Shown piece by piece: positions 7,974-17,542 of a DNA stretch of 64,000 nucleotides. Both the position numbers and the translations under genes were made by a program. This DNA is from S5-A14a sp022766365 (GTDB lineage Bacteria > Bacillota > Clostridia > Peptostreptococcales > Anaerovoracaceae), in NCBI GenBank assembly GCA_050313295.1, contig JBNPLD010000005.1; one strand, written 5' to 3'. How positions within the stretch are numbered: position 1 is the first letter of the stretch; every line of letters begins with the position of its first letter. The notes under the pieces were generated by a model, which worked only from the letters and a program-made list of their open reading frames with translations, searched no databases and had not been told where the DNA came from.

Positions 7974-9977
7974 ATGAAGTGCAAATATTTGCTTTTGGGA
8001 TTGGTCTGTTTAATAGTAGCTATCATCGTAAATGGGATGTCTATACTGAAAATGTACAATATAGATTTGATGGAATACATAAATTATTCGCTACCATTTA
8101 CCGACAGTGAGGAAGAATTTTTGACCAAGAAAAAAATTAGATATGGTATAAATATAAATCATGAACCATTTTCATTTATTTCAGAAGAGCACGGACAGAA
8201 CAGTGGCATTATTGTGGATTATTTTAATCAACTTGCCATTGTCTTAGAAACAAAAATGAAACCGGTCTCCTTTCAGTCTCATAGCTTAGCAAAGGCTCTG
8301 AAGGACAAACGAATAGATGCGGCGATATTAAAACGGAATGCAATGACCGAAAAAGTTTTTTTGCTAACTCAAACATTGTACATTGAAAGAAACAAAATTC
8401 TGCTGGACGGAGAATCAAAGCTCAACAAAATATCTGAGCTAAAAAATATTTCAATTGCAGTGATTGCAGGAAGCAAAGCCCACCATGATGCGAATAGATT
8501 ATACCGAAATGAAAAAAATGTTAACTTCGTTTTAACAAATAGTCTGGAAGAAAGTTTTTCGCTGCTCGCGAAGGGAAACGTTGAAGCCATTTTGGGTGAC
8601 GAAGCAGAAATTTCTTATCATCTAAATCAAGGCTTGAAAAGCAGACGTTTTAAGTTTTTAGACGGGACAGTTTCCCAAGAGGAAGTGTGTGTAGCGGTTA
8701 ATAAAGATAATCAGATCCTTTTGGACATACTGAATAAGGGTATTCTTGAACTTAAAAAAGGGGAGCAGTTTAATCATATTCATGCAAGGTGGTTTGGTAG
8801 TCTGATACCGGAAGTGAGTGAAGTGGGATCCGTTTTTAATTACAATCTTATTTCCAACGTTATATTATTTATATTGATACTAATTATCATGTTAATTGCA
8901 TGGAACAAGACTGTTTCTCAGAAGGTTGCTGAGAGGACAGAGGAGCTAATGGAAAGCAGGACGGCATTGAGAAATGTTATGGATTCTCTGTCCGATGCTT
9001 TGGTTGTAATAAATAAGAATGGAAAAATAGAGTCATGTAATAAAAGTGCGACGGAATTCATCGGAAAAGATTTTTCAAGCATTATTGGCAGAAATATTTC
9101 GGATTTCGATATTCTGAACGAATTTATAATACATGATGGAGAAAGGGAACCATTTCTGTATAAAAATAGACATTTTCTGGTACACAGGAAAAATTTAACA
9201 TCTTCAAGTAACAATAGCATTATTAGCATTGAAGATTACACTGAAAGATATAAATACGAAAAACTTACCCGTCAAGAAGCTAAAATGATCGCAATTGGTG
9301 AATTATTAGCAGGATTAGCTCATGAAATCAGGAATCCACTTGGGTTAATTAAAAGTTATGTATACTTAATTAGCAGGGACATTTCTAAGCCACCAAACCC
9401 TGCAGATGTTGCTGCAATAAATTGTTCTGCTGATAGAATAAATACTTTAATAGAAAATCTACTGGGATTTTCAAGGTTATCACGTGAAAAGACAGAAGTT
9501 GTCAATGTGGAAGAACTTATCAATTCCTCATTAATCCTTGAATATAAGACTCTGGAAAAACACAATATAGATATAAACGTGGATATTAAAAGAAGTCGTA
9601 TAGAAAAAATCAGAGTCAATCCGGATATTTTAAAACTATGCTTGGTAAATTTAGTTAATAATAGTATAGATGCGCTTAAAGATACCCAAACATCTCCAAA
9701 AAACATAAGCATAATTGTGTATGGAGATGAAAGTATACTAAAAATAGATATTATTGATAATGGCGTGGGAATCAAAAAAGATTCCATAGGTTCTGTATTC
9801 AATCCGTTTTTTACCACAAAAGAGAATGGCACAGGATTAGGTCTTTACATATTGGATACAGAGTTAAGAAGCATAAACGGTACAATATCTGTGCGGAGTA
9901 CATATGGAACGGAAACATGTTTTCATGTTGAGCTTCCTATAGAGGTTGCAACAAATAAGGAGAGTAGTTATGGATAA
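7974..9977 (+). CDS. Sensor histidine kinase with periplasmic solute-binding domain
   Basis: 667 residues. An N-terminal membrane helix is followed by an extracytoplasmic SBP_bac_3-like domain (about 50-270, RYGININHEPFSF ... ARWFGSLIPE), a second helix (about 290-310), a PAS domain (about 330-430), a HisKA domain with the phospho-accepting His450 in LAHEIRNP, and an ATPase domain (VNNSIDAL, DNGVGI, TGLGL). It should sense a small solute outside the cell and phosphorylate the regulator that overlaps it by 8 bases. The TRAP transporter behind a sigma-54 promoter just downstream suggests that it senses the transported acid. GGAG precedes the ATG. Confidence 0.92.
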   Translation: MKCKYLLLGLVCLIVAIIVNGMSILKMYNIDLMEYINYSLPFTDSEEEFLTKKKIRYGININHEPFSFISEEHGQNSGIIVDYFNQLAIVLETKMKPVSFQSHSLAKALKDKRIDAAILKRNAMTEKVFLLTQTLYIERNKILLDGESKLNKISELKNISIAVIAGSKAHHDANRLYRNEKNVNFVLTNSLEESFSLLAKGNVEAILGDEAEISYHLNQGLKSRRFKFLDGTVSQEEVCVAVNKDNQILLDILNKGILELKKGEQFNHIHARWFGSLIPEVSEVGSVFNYNLISNVILFILILIIMLIAWNKTVSQKVAERTEELMESRTALRNVMDSLSDALVVINKNGKIESCNKSATEFIGKDFSSIIGRNISDFDILNEFIIHDGEREPFLYKNRHFLVHRKNLTSSSNNSIISIEDYTERYKYEKLTRQEAKMIAIGELLAGLAHEIRNPLGLIKSYVYLISRDISKPPNPADVAAINCSADRINTLIENLLGFSRLSREKTEVVNVEELINSSLILEYKTLEKHNIDINVDIKRSRIEKIRVNPDILKLCLVNLVNNSIDALKDTQTSPKNISIIVYGDESILKIDIIDNGVGIKKDSIGSVFNPFFTTKENGTGLGLYILDTELRSINGTISVRSTYGTETCFHVELPIEVATNKESSYG

Positions 9978-11331
9978 CAAGAATTACCACATTCTGATTG
10001 TTGATGATGAGGTAGAATACCAAAATGTTGTTTCGAGAATCCTCAGTGCAGAAGGCTATATGACAAGTACGTGCATAAATGGTCTTGAAGCACTAAACTT
10101 CATTGAACATAATGATGTGGATCTGATTGTGACGGATATACGAATGCCGGTTTTAGATGGTGAAGAATTAATAAAGTCTGTAATTGCAAGGGGATATAAC
10201 ATAGATATTCTGGTGATTACAGCATTTGGAAGTATTGAGAATGCAGTGGATGCCATCAAGTTGGGAGTAAGTGATTATTTTGTCAAGAGTTCAAATTTAG
10301 AAGATTTGGTTTTGAAGGTAAACAGAATCTTTAGGTACAGTAGAATCAAGCGAAAAAATGAAATTTTGATAAATAGACAAAATGCAAGCCGATTTTATTT
10401 AGAATCTAAAAATGATAAATTCCGAGAAATCCTTGATATATGTAAAAGAGCCGCAGATACGAATATAAATATCCTTATACTGGGAGAATCCGGAGTTGGA
10501 AAAGAAGTTGTCGCTAATTATATCCACAGTATCAGTAAAAGGGCTAAAGAACCGTTTATTCCGATGAATTGTCAGGTTTTCCCTGAAAGTCTTATAGAAT
10601 CTGAATTATTTGGACATGAAAAGGGAGCATTTACAGGGGCAATTACTTCCAGGATAGGAAAATTTGAGGAAGCTGATCAGGGAACTTTATTCTTGGATGA
10701 AATAGGAGATCTACCTTTAACGACACAGGGCAAGTTGTTGAGAGTTTTAGAAACAAAAAAAATAGAACGTGTCGGAAGTAACAAAAATATAATTTTGGAT
10801 GTCAGATATATTTTCGCAACTAACAAAAACCTTAATGATGCGATAAACAACGGCACGTTTAGAGAAGATCTGTTTTTTAGGATTAATACTATTACTGTGA
10901 AAATACCACCTCTCAGAGATCGACGAGAAGATATACCGGAATTAATTGAATACTTTATAAATAAAAATGTTATAGAGCAAAATAAGGGAGAGATAAAAAT
11001 AGATGAAGATGTAATTCGTGTTCTTATGAGTTATAATTATCCCGGAAATGTGAGAGAGCTGCGGAATATAATTGAGCGAATGGTAGCTCTGAGTAGAGAT
11101 GGAAGAATTACATTAGAGGATTTAAACACACCCGGAGGATGGCAGAGCTATAATACAAATAGTTTGGCCAGGAGTTTAAAAGAAGCTAGAAATGATTTTG
11201 AGAAGAAATACATTGAAGAAATGTTAATCACATGTGGTAATAATGTGGAATTATGCTCCCAGCGTTTGGATATTACATCAAGACAATTATGGAATAAATT
11301 AAAACAATTCAATATATCAAGAAGAAAATAG
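9970..11331 (+). CDS. NtrC-family sigma-54-dependent response regulator
   Basis: 453 residues: a receiver domain (Asp56 in DLIVTDIRMP), an AAA+ domain with Walker A GESGVGKE (about 172) and the sigma-54 contact loop GAFTGA, and a C-terminal Fis-type helix-turn-helix. The ATG at 9970 was chosen over an upstream start because AAGGAGAG lies 4-11 bases before it. It overlaps the kinase gene, so the pair is co-translated. It should drive transcription with RpoN, and a sigma-54 promoter lies about 150 bp after its stop, before the TRAP genes. Confidence 0.94.
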   Translation: MDNKNYHILIVDDEVEYQNVVSRILSAEGYMTSTCINGLEALNFIEHNDVDLIVTDIRMPVLDGEELIKSVIARGYNIDILVITAFGSIENAVDAIKLGVSDYFVKSSNLEDLVLKVNRIFRYSRIKRKNEILINRQNASRFYLESKNDKFREILDICKRAADTNINILILGESGVGKEVVANYIHSISKRAKEPFIPMNCQVFPESLIESELFGHEKGAFTGAITSRIGKFEEADQGTLFLDEIGDLPLTTQGKLLRVLETKKIERVGSNKNIILDVRYIFATNKNLNDAINNGTFREDLFFRINTITVKIPPLRDRREDIPELIEYFINKNVIEQNKGEIKIDEDVIRVLMSYNYPGNVRELRNIIERMVALSRDGRITLEDLNTPGGWQSYNTNSLARSLKEARNDFEKKYIEEMLITCGNNVELCSQRLDITSRQLWNKLKQFNISRRK

Positions 11332-11338
11332 TGTTAAT

Positions 11339-11384
11339 ATATCAGTTTTACTGAAAATAATTTCAGTGGAACTGATATTTTTTT
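11339..11384 (+). terminator. Terminator of the two-component operon
   Basis: Long hairpin: ATATCAGTT (11339-11347) pairs with AACTGATAT (11370-11378), with a further inner stem ACTGAAA/TTTCAGT, followed by a run of T. It separates the regulator genes from the TRAP operon. Confidence 0.8.
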
Positions 11385-11416
11385 CGTGGAATTTATGTTA
11401 CAGATTGTAAAATTAA

Positions 11417-11446
11417 ATTCGACACTAAGTAAAGAAACTGTTGAAT
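11417..11446 (+). promoter_or_regulatory. Candidate activator-binding inverted repeat
   Basis: ATTCGACA-N14-TGTTGAAT is an imperfect inverted repeat (one mismatch) ending 38 bp before the -24 box. This is a sensible place for binding of the NtrC-type regulator. Inference only. Confidence 0.4.
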
Positions 11447-11483
11447 CGCAGTTACCTGCATAGATTTTATGTTTGATAAAATA

Positions 11484-11500
11484 TTGGCAAGGAATTTGCT
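11484..11500 (+). promoter_or_regulatory. Sigma-54 (-24/-12) promoter of the TRAP operon
   Basis: TTGGCAAGGAATTTGCT matches the sigma-54 consensus YTGGCACGRNNNTTGCW at all fixed positions but one (A for C). Spacing of the GG and GC pairs is exact. The start site would be near 11512, about 30 bp before the dctP ATG. The gene just upstream encodes a sigma-54 activator. Confidence 0.85.
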
Positions 11501-11542
11501 ACAATTACATGTAAGAATATATTTTACGAAAGGATGTTAAAA

Positions 11543-12568
11543 ATGAAGAAAAAAATATCATTATTACTTATGTTTGTTTTGTGTATTGGAGCACTAGTTG
11601 GATGTGGAAATTCAAAAGGCAAGAAGACAGCCTCAGATGAAGTAATCACTGTTAAAATAGCTCATACAGATTCATCATCGAGATCGACACATAAATGGGC
11701 TGAATGGTTAGGTAAATATTTAGATAAAGAAGCTCCGGGTAGATTCAAGGTAGAAGTTTATTCTGACGGATCATTAGGAGATACCCCTGATGCAATTGCA
11801 GGCTTGGGATTAGGAACAGTACAGATTGTTTTCGACCTATCTTCAGCGTTCACACAGATTGCAGGATATAAATCAGCATGTATAGATTTACCTTATTTAT
11901 ATCCGTCATATGATGAGTGGATTGAGGGGACATTTAAAAATGGCGGCTTAGAACTATTTAATGAAACTATTGCTGATGCAGATTTTTACTGCATTGATAT
12001 GTACTACAATGGTATGAGACAGCTCATATCCAGGGATAAAATATATCATAATACGGATGATTTAAAAGGACAAAAAGTCAGAATAGCTCAAAACGATCTT
12101 AATGTGGAAATGTGGAATGCTCTTGGTGCAAACCCTACGCCGATGGCATGGGGTGAGGTAGTTACCTCTTTATCTCAGGGGCAGATTAATGCTTTAGATC
12201 ATTCACTAGGTGTATTTAATGACTTTAACCTGCACGAGATTGCTCCTTATATAACTTTAACTAATCATGCATCATCTCCATTCCCAATTGTTTGCTCTAA
12301 GAAGTGGATCGAGTCGCTTGATAAGAAGGATAGAAAAGTTCTTGAGGAAGGTATTCATAAAATGGCGAAATCTCAAAGAGATGAGGAAAGAGAAAAGGAG
12401 GCAGAATATATACAGCGATTCGAAAAAGAAAATGCAGAAGTGTATGAATTGACTGCTGATGAGATAAAAGCTTTTGAAAAGGCTAGTGAACCTGTTTATA
12501 AATGGATGCGTTCAAAGGCCGGAGATGAGATTGTTGATAAATGGCTTGCAACAAAACCAAAAAAATAA
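11543..12568 (+). CDS. dctP: TRAP transporter substrate-binding lipoprotein (DctP)
   Basis: 341 residues. A lipoprotein signal peptide with lipobox LVGC is followed by the DctP fold (IKIAHTDSSS-type first strand, KGQKVRIAQNDL, PMAWGEVVTSLSQGQINALDH). It captures an organic acid or related solute outside the cell for the DctQM permease. The second of two close ATGs is chosen because GAAAGG lies 9 bases before it. It is the first gene of a sigma-54 operon with dctQ and dctM. The substrate cannot be read from the sequence. Confidence 0.93.
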   Translation: MKKKISLLLMFVLCIGALVGCGNSKGKKTASDEVITVKIAHTDSSSRSTHKWAEWLGKYLDKEAPGRFKVEVYSDGSLGDTPDAIAGLGLGTVQIVFDLSSAFTQIAGYKSACIDLPYLYPSYDEWIEGTFKNGGLELFNETIADADFYCIDMYYNGMRQLISRDKIYHNTDDLKGQKVRIAQNDLNVEMWNALGANPTPMAWGEVVTSLSQGQINALDHSLGVFNDFNLHEIAPYITLTNHASSPFPIVCSKKWIESLDKKDRKVLEEGIHKMAKSQRDEEREKEAEYIQRFEKENAEVYELTADEIKAFEKASEPVYKWMRSKAGDEIVDKWLATKPKK

Positions 12569-12589
12569 TGATAACACAAGAAATGAAAA

Positions 12590-12612
12590 GGGGACAAATC
12601 AAATCTGTCCCC
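12590..12612 (+). terminator. Intercistronic hairpin after dctP
   Basis: GGGGACA pairs with TGTCCCC around a 9-base loop, followed by a weak T-rich stretch. It may stabilise the dctP message or partly stop transcription, giving more binding protein than permease. Confidence 0.6.
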
Positions 12613-12643
12613 CATTATTTTAATCAACTGCAGAAAGGAGTTT

Positions 12644-12664
12644 GTGATTTATAAAGTCATATAA
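12644..12664 (+). other. Possible six-codon leader before dctQ
   Basis: GTG-ATT-TAT-AAA-GTC-ATA-TAA is preceded by AAAGGAG at 12634-12640. Its stop lies 5 bases before the dctQ ATG, and dctQ has no good ribosome site of its own. Translation of dctQ may depend on re-initiation. Confidence 0.35.
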
Positions 12665-12669
12665 GTGCT

Positions 12670-13182
12670 ATGGAAGAAAAAAGGAAAGGCTTTTTTAATA
12701 TTCTTAATAAAACTGAGGAAGTTTGTTTAGTGATAATGTTTGCCCTAATGGTTTTAGCCATTTTTTTACAGATTATTATGAGATTTGTTTTTAATAACTC
12801 TTTATCATGGTCAGAAGAACTGGGTAAATTTATTTTTGTTTGGATTTCATGGCTTGGAATAAGCATTGGGCAACGCAAAAATGAACATATTAAAATTACA
12901 ATGGTAGTAGATAAACTATCACCTAAATATCAAAATATTATTGAAATTGTTGCTAATTTCATCTTGTTAGTGATTCTGGCTGTAACTATTTATTATGCGA
13001 TACTTTTAGTGCAATTTCAGCAGAATGTAAATTATGCAGGCATCAAAATAAGCTCTTCGTGGGGTTACTTATCTCTTGTCTTAGGTTGTTCATTTATGGG
13101 ACTTAGGATATTGGGAAGGATTTATGAAAACTTTAGGATGCTCATAGGTAAAGATATAGAAGAACCTATTGATAAAATGTAG
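12670..13182 (+). CDS. dctQ: TRAP transporter small membrane subunit (DctQ)
   Basis: 170 residues with four membrane helices (about 20-40, 52-72, 92-115, 132-152) and the family signature SWSEELGKFIFVW followed by GISIGQRKNEHI. DctQ pairs with DctM to form the sodium-coupled TRAP permease. The only in-frame ATG after an upstream stop is used; the spacing to AAAGGAG is long (see the leader at 12644). Confidence 0.92.
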   Translation: MEEKRKGFFNILNKTEEVCLVIMFALMVLAIFLQIIMRFVFNNSLSWSEELGKFIFVWISWLGISIGQRKNEHIKITMVVDKLSPKYQNIIEIVANFILLVILAVTIYYAILLVQFQQNVNYAGIKISSSWGYLSLVLGCSFMGLRILGRIYENFRMLIGKDIEEPIDKM

Positions 13183-13199
13183 TTAGGAGGAATTAATAT

Positions 13200-14513
13200 A
13201 TGGCAATAGGTATTTTGTTTATTTCTATGGCAATATTGCTTTTAATAGCAGTTCCGGTAGGGTTTGCTATTGGTGGTGCAACCATGTTATCCATGTTCAC
13301 ATCATCAGATTTAGATATGGTAATTAATTCTCAATATTGTTATAGCGGAATATTTTCATTTACAGTTATGGCAATACCGTTTTTCATGCTAGCCGGGTTG
13401 ATAATGTCAACTGGTGGAATTGCAAAAAGAATCGTTAATTTTGCTGCTGCACTGATTGATTTTGTTAATGGGGCAATTGGTTGCGTGAGTATAATAGCGT
13501 GCATGTTTTTTGGGGCATTGTCAGGTTCGGGTATGGCTACAGCATCAGCCATTGGCAGTATGATGATTCCGGAGATGAAAAAACGGGGTTATGATCCGGC
13601 GTATGCAGCTACGATAATCTGTTTTGGAGGAATTGTAGGACCTATAATACCTCCAAGTTTATCCTTTGTTCTGTATGGTGCTTCCACCAATGTTTCAATA
13701 CCCGACTTATTTTTGGCTGGTATACTTCCCGGAACATTGATTGGAGTTATCTTTGTGGCAACAAATATAGTTATGTGTACAATCAGTAAGACTGATTTAA
13801 AGTCGAGCAATGATGTAATATTAGAAAATATACCTGCCAGGGAATTTATGAAGAGGCGGATTAAGAACATATTAATTGCCACCAAAGAAGGATTTTGGGC
13901 ACTTTTATCCCCGGTAATAATTCTTGGAGGAATTTATTCCGGTGTATTTACTCCAACTGAAGCCGCGTGTGTGTCAGTTGTATATTCTTTGATAATTAGT
14001 CTATTTGTCTACAAGGATATGACGTTGAAAGATTTGTATAAAACATTTCTTGACACAGCCGTTTTAAATGGAGTAACATCATTTCTGCTAGGGTATTCAA
14101 CTGTTTTTTCTACATTTATGACTTTTGAAAAAGTTCCTCAGGGGATAACTGAGTTTTTAACAAATGTATCAGAAAATCCTTACATAGTACTGATGTTTAT
14201 AAATATTATCCTTCTTATTGTAGGTTGTTTTTTAGATACGGTTCCTGCAATAATAGTAATGGCACCAATGCTGCTGCCTACAGTTAAGGCATTGAATATA
14301 GATCCGGTACATTTCGGTGTAATAATGGCTGTTAACCTTGCTCTAGGTCTTTGTTCCCCGCCATATGGGTGTAATTTGTTTGTAGGTGCAGCCGTTGCGA
14401 AAATAAAAATGGAGTCTATGTTTAAATATATTTTGCCATACTTTATCATAGGTGTTATTGCCCTTCTGATTATTACGTATATACCGGCTATTTCACTGGT
14501 TTTCGTAAAATAA
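13200..14513 (+). CDS. dctM: TRAP transporter large membrane subunit (DctM)
   Basis: 437 residues, about 12 hydrophobic segments, with DctM signatures (IPFFMLAGLIMSTGGIAKR, GALSGSGMATASAIG, GGIVGPIIPPS, FTPTEAA, PPYGCNLF). It forms the transport pathway that uses the sodium gradient. AGGAGG precedes the ATG by 9 bases, 17 bp after dctQ. No terminator is seen directly after the stop. Confidence 0.95.
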   Translation: MAIGILFISMAILLLIAVPVGFAIGGATMLSMFTSSDLDMVINSQYCYSGIFSFTVMAIPFFMLAGLIMSTGGIAKRIVNFAAALIDFVNGAIGCVSIIACMFFGALSGSGMATASAIGSMMIPEMKKRGYDPAYAATIICFGGIVGPIIPPSLSFVLYGASTNVSIPDLFLAGILPGTLIGVIFVATNIVMCTISKTDLKSSNDVILENIPAREFMKRRIKNILIATKEGFWALLSPVIILGGIYSGVFTPTEAACVSVVYSLIISLFVYKDMTLKDLYKTFLDTAVLNGVTSFLLGYSTVFSTFMTFEKVPQGITEFLTNVSENPYIVLMFINIILLIVGCFLDTVPAIIVMAPMLLPTVKALNIDPVHFGVIMAVNLALGLCSPPYGCNLFVGAAVAKIKMESMFKYILPYFIIGVIALLIITYIPAISLVFVK

Positions 14514-15204
14514 GCTAATTTAAGTTTATGCTTTTCGTACAGTCTGTTTTGATAGGTCATAGAGCAAATTCTAAATAAAGAATGGTATTCATGGCAGGAT
14601 TACATGTAAAAATATAACGGTGACATAAGTCAGTACTGTAGATGAAATACAAGACTATGTATGTGGTTTATCAGCATAAATTTTAGTTGGAGTGCTCGAT
14701 ATGCTTGATCAAGAGGACAGAATGGAAGCGTGGGTAGCATTAAGTATATTTCAGTGTATATTTTCGAAATGCATTTGAAAAAAGTTGGTTCAAATGACTT
14801 ATCTTTCCTAAAATAGATTTTATATTACAGCATTAAACTATTGTATATAAAATGTTTGATGTTAGCAATGAATATTCCAAAATGCATATATATGATAAAC
14901 ATATTCGTAAAAACTAATACCAATGAAAGGAATCCCAAAAACAGGGATAAATGAATAAAATGTAAGGAATGAACTTACAGATATATATTTTCGGCAATAA
15001 CGTTTTTATCTGCCTAGGAAGTAAGAATAAGAAGATATGACCAGACACGCAAAAGATTGCATGGTAATGCTAAACGGGGACAACCTAAATATTTATATAG
15101 TTGATATACTATAGACAGAAATCAGATATCGTGCGAAATTAAAGCGAACTCGATTATAAATAATTAGGTTGAGATTTGCTCTAAGCACAGCCTTGAATTA
15201 AAGC
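14514..15204. other. Long gene-free region after the TRAP operon
   Basis: About 690 bp of AT-rich sequence with only short frames on both strands, such as a 25-codon ATG frame at 14701-14778. Nothing was recognised, and there are no clear terminal repeats. It may hold decayed genes or a 3' untranslated region. Confidence 0.3.
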
Positions 15205-15210
15205 AACAAT

Positions 15211-15234
15211 AAAAGGACCTAATCGGTCCTTTTA
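15211..15234 (-). terminator. Bidirectional terminator after cobO
   Basis: AAAAGGACC / GGTCCTTTT perfect stem with a 6-base loop and T-rich sequence on both strands, directly after the cobO stop. Confidence 0.85.
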
Positions 15235-15762
15235 TTATACTTCTATGCCTTTTCGAGAAGTAACTTTCCCGGTGGCATAATAATGCTTAGCTTCCTCCAT
15301 ATCTGTAACCAGGTCAGCTTCATCAATAAGCCATTTAGGTGCACCCCTGCCGGTGATTACAAGCTCTGTTTTCACAGGCTTTGCCTTGAGGACTTCCATA
15401 ACCTGTTCTTCGGAAAGCATTCCAAGACTCAATGGGATAGTGAATTCGTCCAGAATCACAATATCGTATTCACCTGACCTAAGGACTTCTAAAGTACGTT
15501 TAAGTCCCCGGGTAACACCTTGCATATCAGTCTCATTCACCGGCCTATGAAATATGCAGCCGTTTGTTCCGTAAAGTTCAAGTTTAACACTATCTATATT
15601 TCTTAGAACAGAAATTTCGCTGTATTCCATCTGCTTGATAAATTGACCGATATATACTTTAAGACCGGCGCCAACTCCACGTATTGCAAGACCTATGGCT
15701 GCTGTGGTTTTTCCTTTACCATTTCCGGTATAAATTTGAATGTATCCTTTTTTCAGTCCCAT
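15235..15762 (-). CDS. cobO: Corrinoid adenosyltransferase (CobO/BtuR type)
   Basis: 175 residues of the CobA/CobO/BtuR family, which transfers the adenosyl group of ATP to cob(I)alamin or cob(I)yrinate diamide. The P-loop YTGNGKGKTTAAIG (about 12-25), IGQFIKQ, DIVILDEFTIPL and ELVITGRGAP are intact, and length is as usual. The ATG at 15762 is preferred over an in-frame ATG 6 codons upstream because AAGGAAG lies just before it. It stands alone, with no other cobalamin genes beside it. It pairs in theme with the cobalamin riboswitch at 51741. Confidence 0.92.
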   Translation of the reverse strand: MGLKKGYIQIYTGNGKGKTTAAIGLAIRGVGAGLKVYIGQFIKQMEYSEISVLRNIDSVKLELYGTNGCIFHRPVNETDMQGVTRGLKRTLEVLRSGEYDIVILDEFTIPLSLGMLSEEQVMEVLKAKPVKTELVITGRGAPKWLIDEADLVTDMEEAKHYYATGKVTSRKGIEV

Positions 15763-16009
15763 TTTTTGACTTCCTTTCAACTAAATTGTAATATATATGT
15801 AACTGATAATCAAGTCAGTATGTCATTTAAATACTGCAAATTTACAATTTTCCCCGGCATGAGGATTATATGACTATGATGTTCAGCTATTTTCACAAAG
15901 TTCATAAGCTAATGTTTAGGGATTCTCGAATATTCTAAACAAATTCTACTGGTAAATCGCTCTGAAAAATTGTATAATTAAGACATAAAGATAACTTGAG
16001 AGGAATATT

Positions 16010-17542
16010 ATGGACAATATTATAGAAATGCTTAATATTACCAAAGAATTCCCCGGAATTGTTGCCAATGATAATATAACGCTTCAATTAGCAAGAGGTG
16101 AGATTCACGCGCTTTTAGGTGAAAATGGGGCCGGAAAGTCCACACTTATGAGCGTTTTGTTTGGCCTTTATACTCCGGAGAAGGGTATGATTAAGAAAGA
16201 TGGAAAAGAGGTTGTAATCAAGGACCCGAATGACGCCAATGCTCTGGGAATAGGTATGGTGCACCAGCACTTTAAGCTTGTTCAGAACTTCACGGTACTC
16301 CAGAATATCATTCTTGGTGCAGAAGATACCAAGAACGGCATATTGCAGCTTAAAGATGCGAGGAAGAAGGTTGTTGAACTTTCCGAAAAATATGGACTGT
16401 TTGTTGATCCTGATGCACTTATTGAGGACATAACTGTAGGAATGCAGCAGAGAGTTGAGATACTTAAGATGCTGTTCAGAGAGAACGAAGTTCTTATTTT
16501 CGATGAGCCTACTGCAGTGCTGACTCCTCAAGAGATAGGTGAGCTGATGAAAATCATGAAGAACTTATCCGACGAGGGGAAATCTATTTTGTTCATCACA
16601 CATAAGCTTGATGAAATCAAGCAGGTTGCAAACCGATGTACTGTACTGAGGAAGGGTAAGTATGTCGGCACGGTTAATGTGGCGGATACAACTAAGGAGC
16701 AACTGTCTGAGATGATGGTAGGTCATAAGATCAACTTCAAGATAGATAAGACGGATGCCCATCCCGGTGAGGTCATACTGGATGTGCATCATCTTTCTAT
16801 GGATAAGAAGGGGACTGACAAGAAGGTCGTCAATGATGTGAGTTTCAAGGTTAGAGAAGGCGAGATAGTTTGTATCGCCGGAATTGACGGTAACGGTCAG
16901 TCGGAACTTGTGTACGGACTTACCGGTCTGGCACCTATCACTGAAGGTAAGATTATTTTAAACGGTAAGGATATAACCAAATGTTCTGTACGAAAGAGGA
17001 ATCTCTCAGGTATGGCGCATATACCGGAGGACAGGCATAAAGATGGCTTGATTTTGGATTATACATTAGCACAGAATCTTGTCCTTAAATCATATTTTAA
17101 GCCGGGATTCCAAAAGTGCGGTTTTATCAACTTTAAGAAAGTTGAGGATTATGCTGAGAAACTTGCAGAGCAATACGATGTAAGGTCAGGGCAGGGTATT
17201 AAAACCATCACAAGAAGTATGTCTGGAGGGAATCAGCAGAAAGCAATTATCGCCAGGGAGATAGAGGATAAGCCTGAACTTCTGATAGCTGTTCAGCCAA
17301 CCAGAGGTCTTGACGTGGGAGCCATAGAATATATTCACAAGCAGCTGATAGCCCAAAGAGATAAGGGAAAAGCTATTTTGTTGATTTCTCTGGAGCTTGA
17401 TGAAGTTCTCAATGTGAGCGACAGAATTTTGGTGATACACGAAGGGGAGCTTGTTGCGGACATTGATCCTAAGAATGCGGATATCAACCAGCTGGGACTT
17501 TACATGGCTGGATCCAAGAGAGATGAGGTGGCCTATGAATAA
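16010..17542 (+). CDS. BMP-type ABC transporter, double ATPase (nucleoside-uptake family)
   Basis: 510 residues with two ATP-binding halves: Walker A GENGAGKST (about 38), Walker B VLIFDEPTAVLTP, then a second half with GIDGNGQSE (degenerate Walker A) and SGGNQQKAIIAREI. This tandem layout belongs to sugar/nucleoside importers of the YufO/NupO (BMP) class. TATAAT at 15973-15978 is a probable -10, and GAGAGG precedes the ATG. Two permeases follow with overlaps. Confidence 0.92.
   Translation: MDNIIEMLNITKEFPGIVANDNITLQLARGEIHALLGENGAGKSTLMSVLFGLYTPEKGMIKKDGKEVVIKDPNDANALGIGMVHQHFKLVQNFTVLQNIILGAEDTKNGILQLKDARKKVVELSEKYGLFVDPDALIEDITVGMQQRVEILKMLFRENEVLIFDEPTAVLTPQEIGELMKIMKNLSDEGKSILFITHKLDEIKQVANRCTVLRKGKYVGTVNVADTTKEQLSEMMVGHKINFKIDKTDAHPGEVILDVHHLSMDKKGTDKKVVNDVSFKVREGEIVCIAGIDGNGQSELVYGLTGLAPITEGKIILNGKDITKCSVRKRNLSGMAHIPEDRHKDGLILDYTLAQNLVLKSYFKPGFQKCGFINFKKVEDYAEKLAEQYDVRSGQGIKTITRSMSGGNQQKAIIAREIEDKPELLIAVQPTRGLDVGAIEYIHKQLIAQRDKGKAILLISLELDEVLNVSDRILVIHEGELVADIDPKNADINQLGLYMAGSKRDEVAYE

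Noticed and set aside
14514..15204. Decayed transposase in the gap after dctM
   Set aside because: Short frames on both strands gave no recognisable transposase motif, and no terminal repeats were found.
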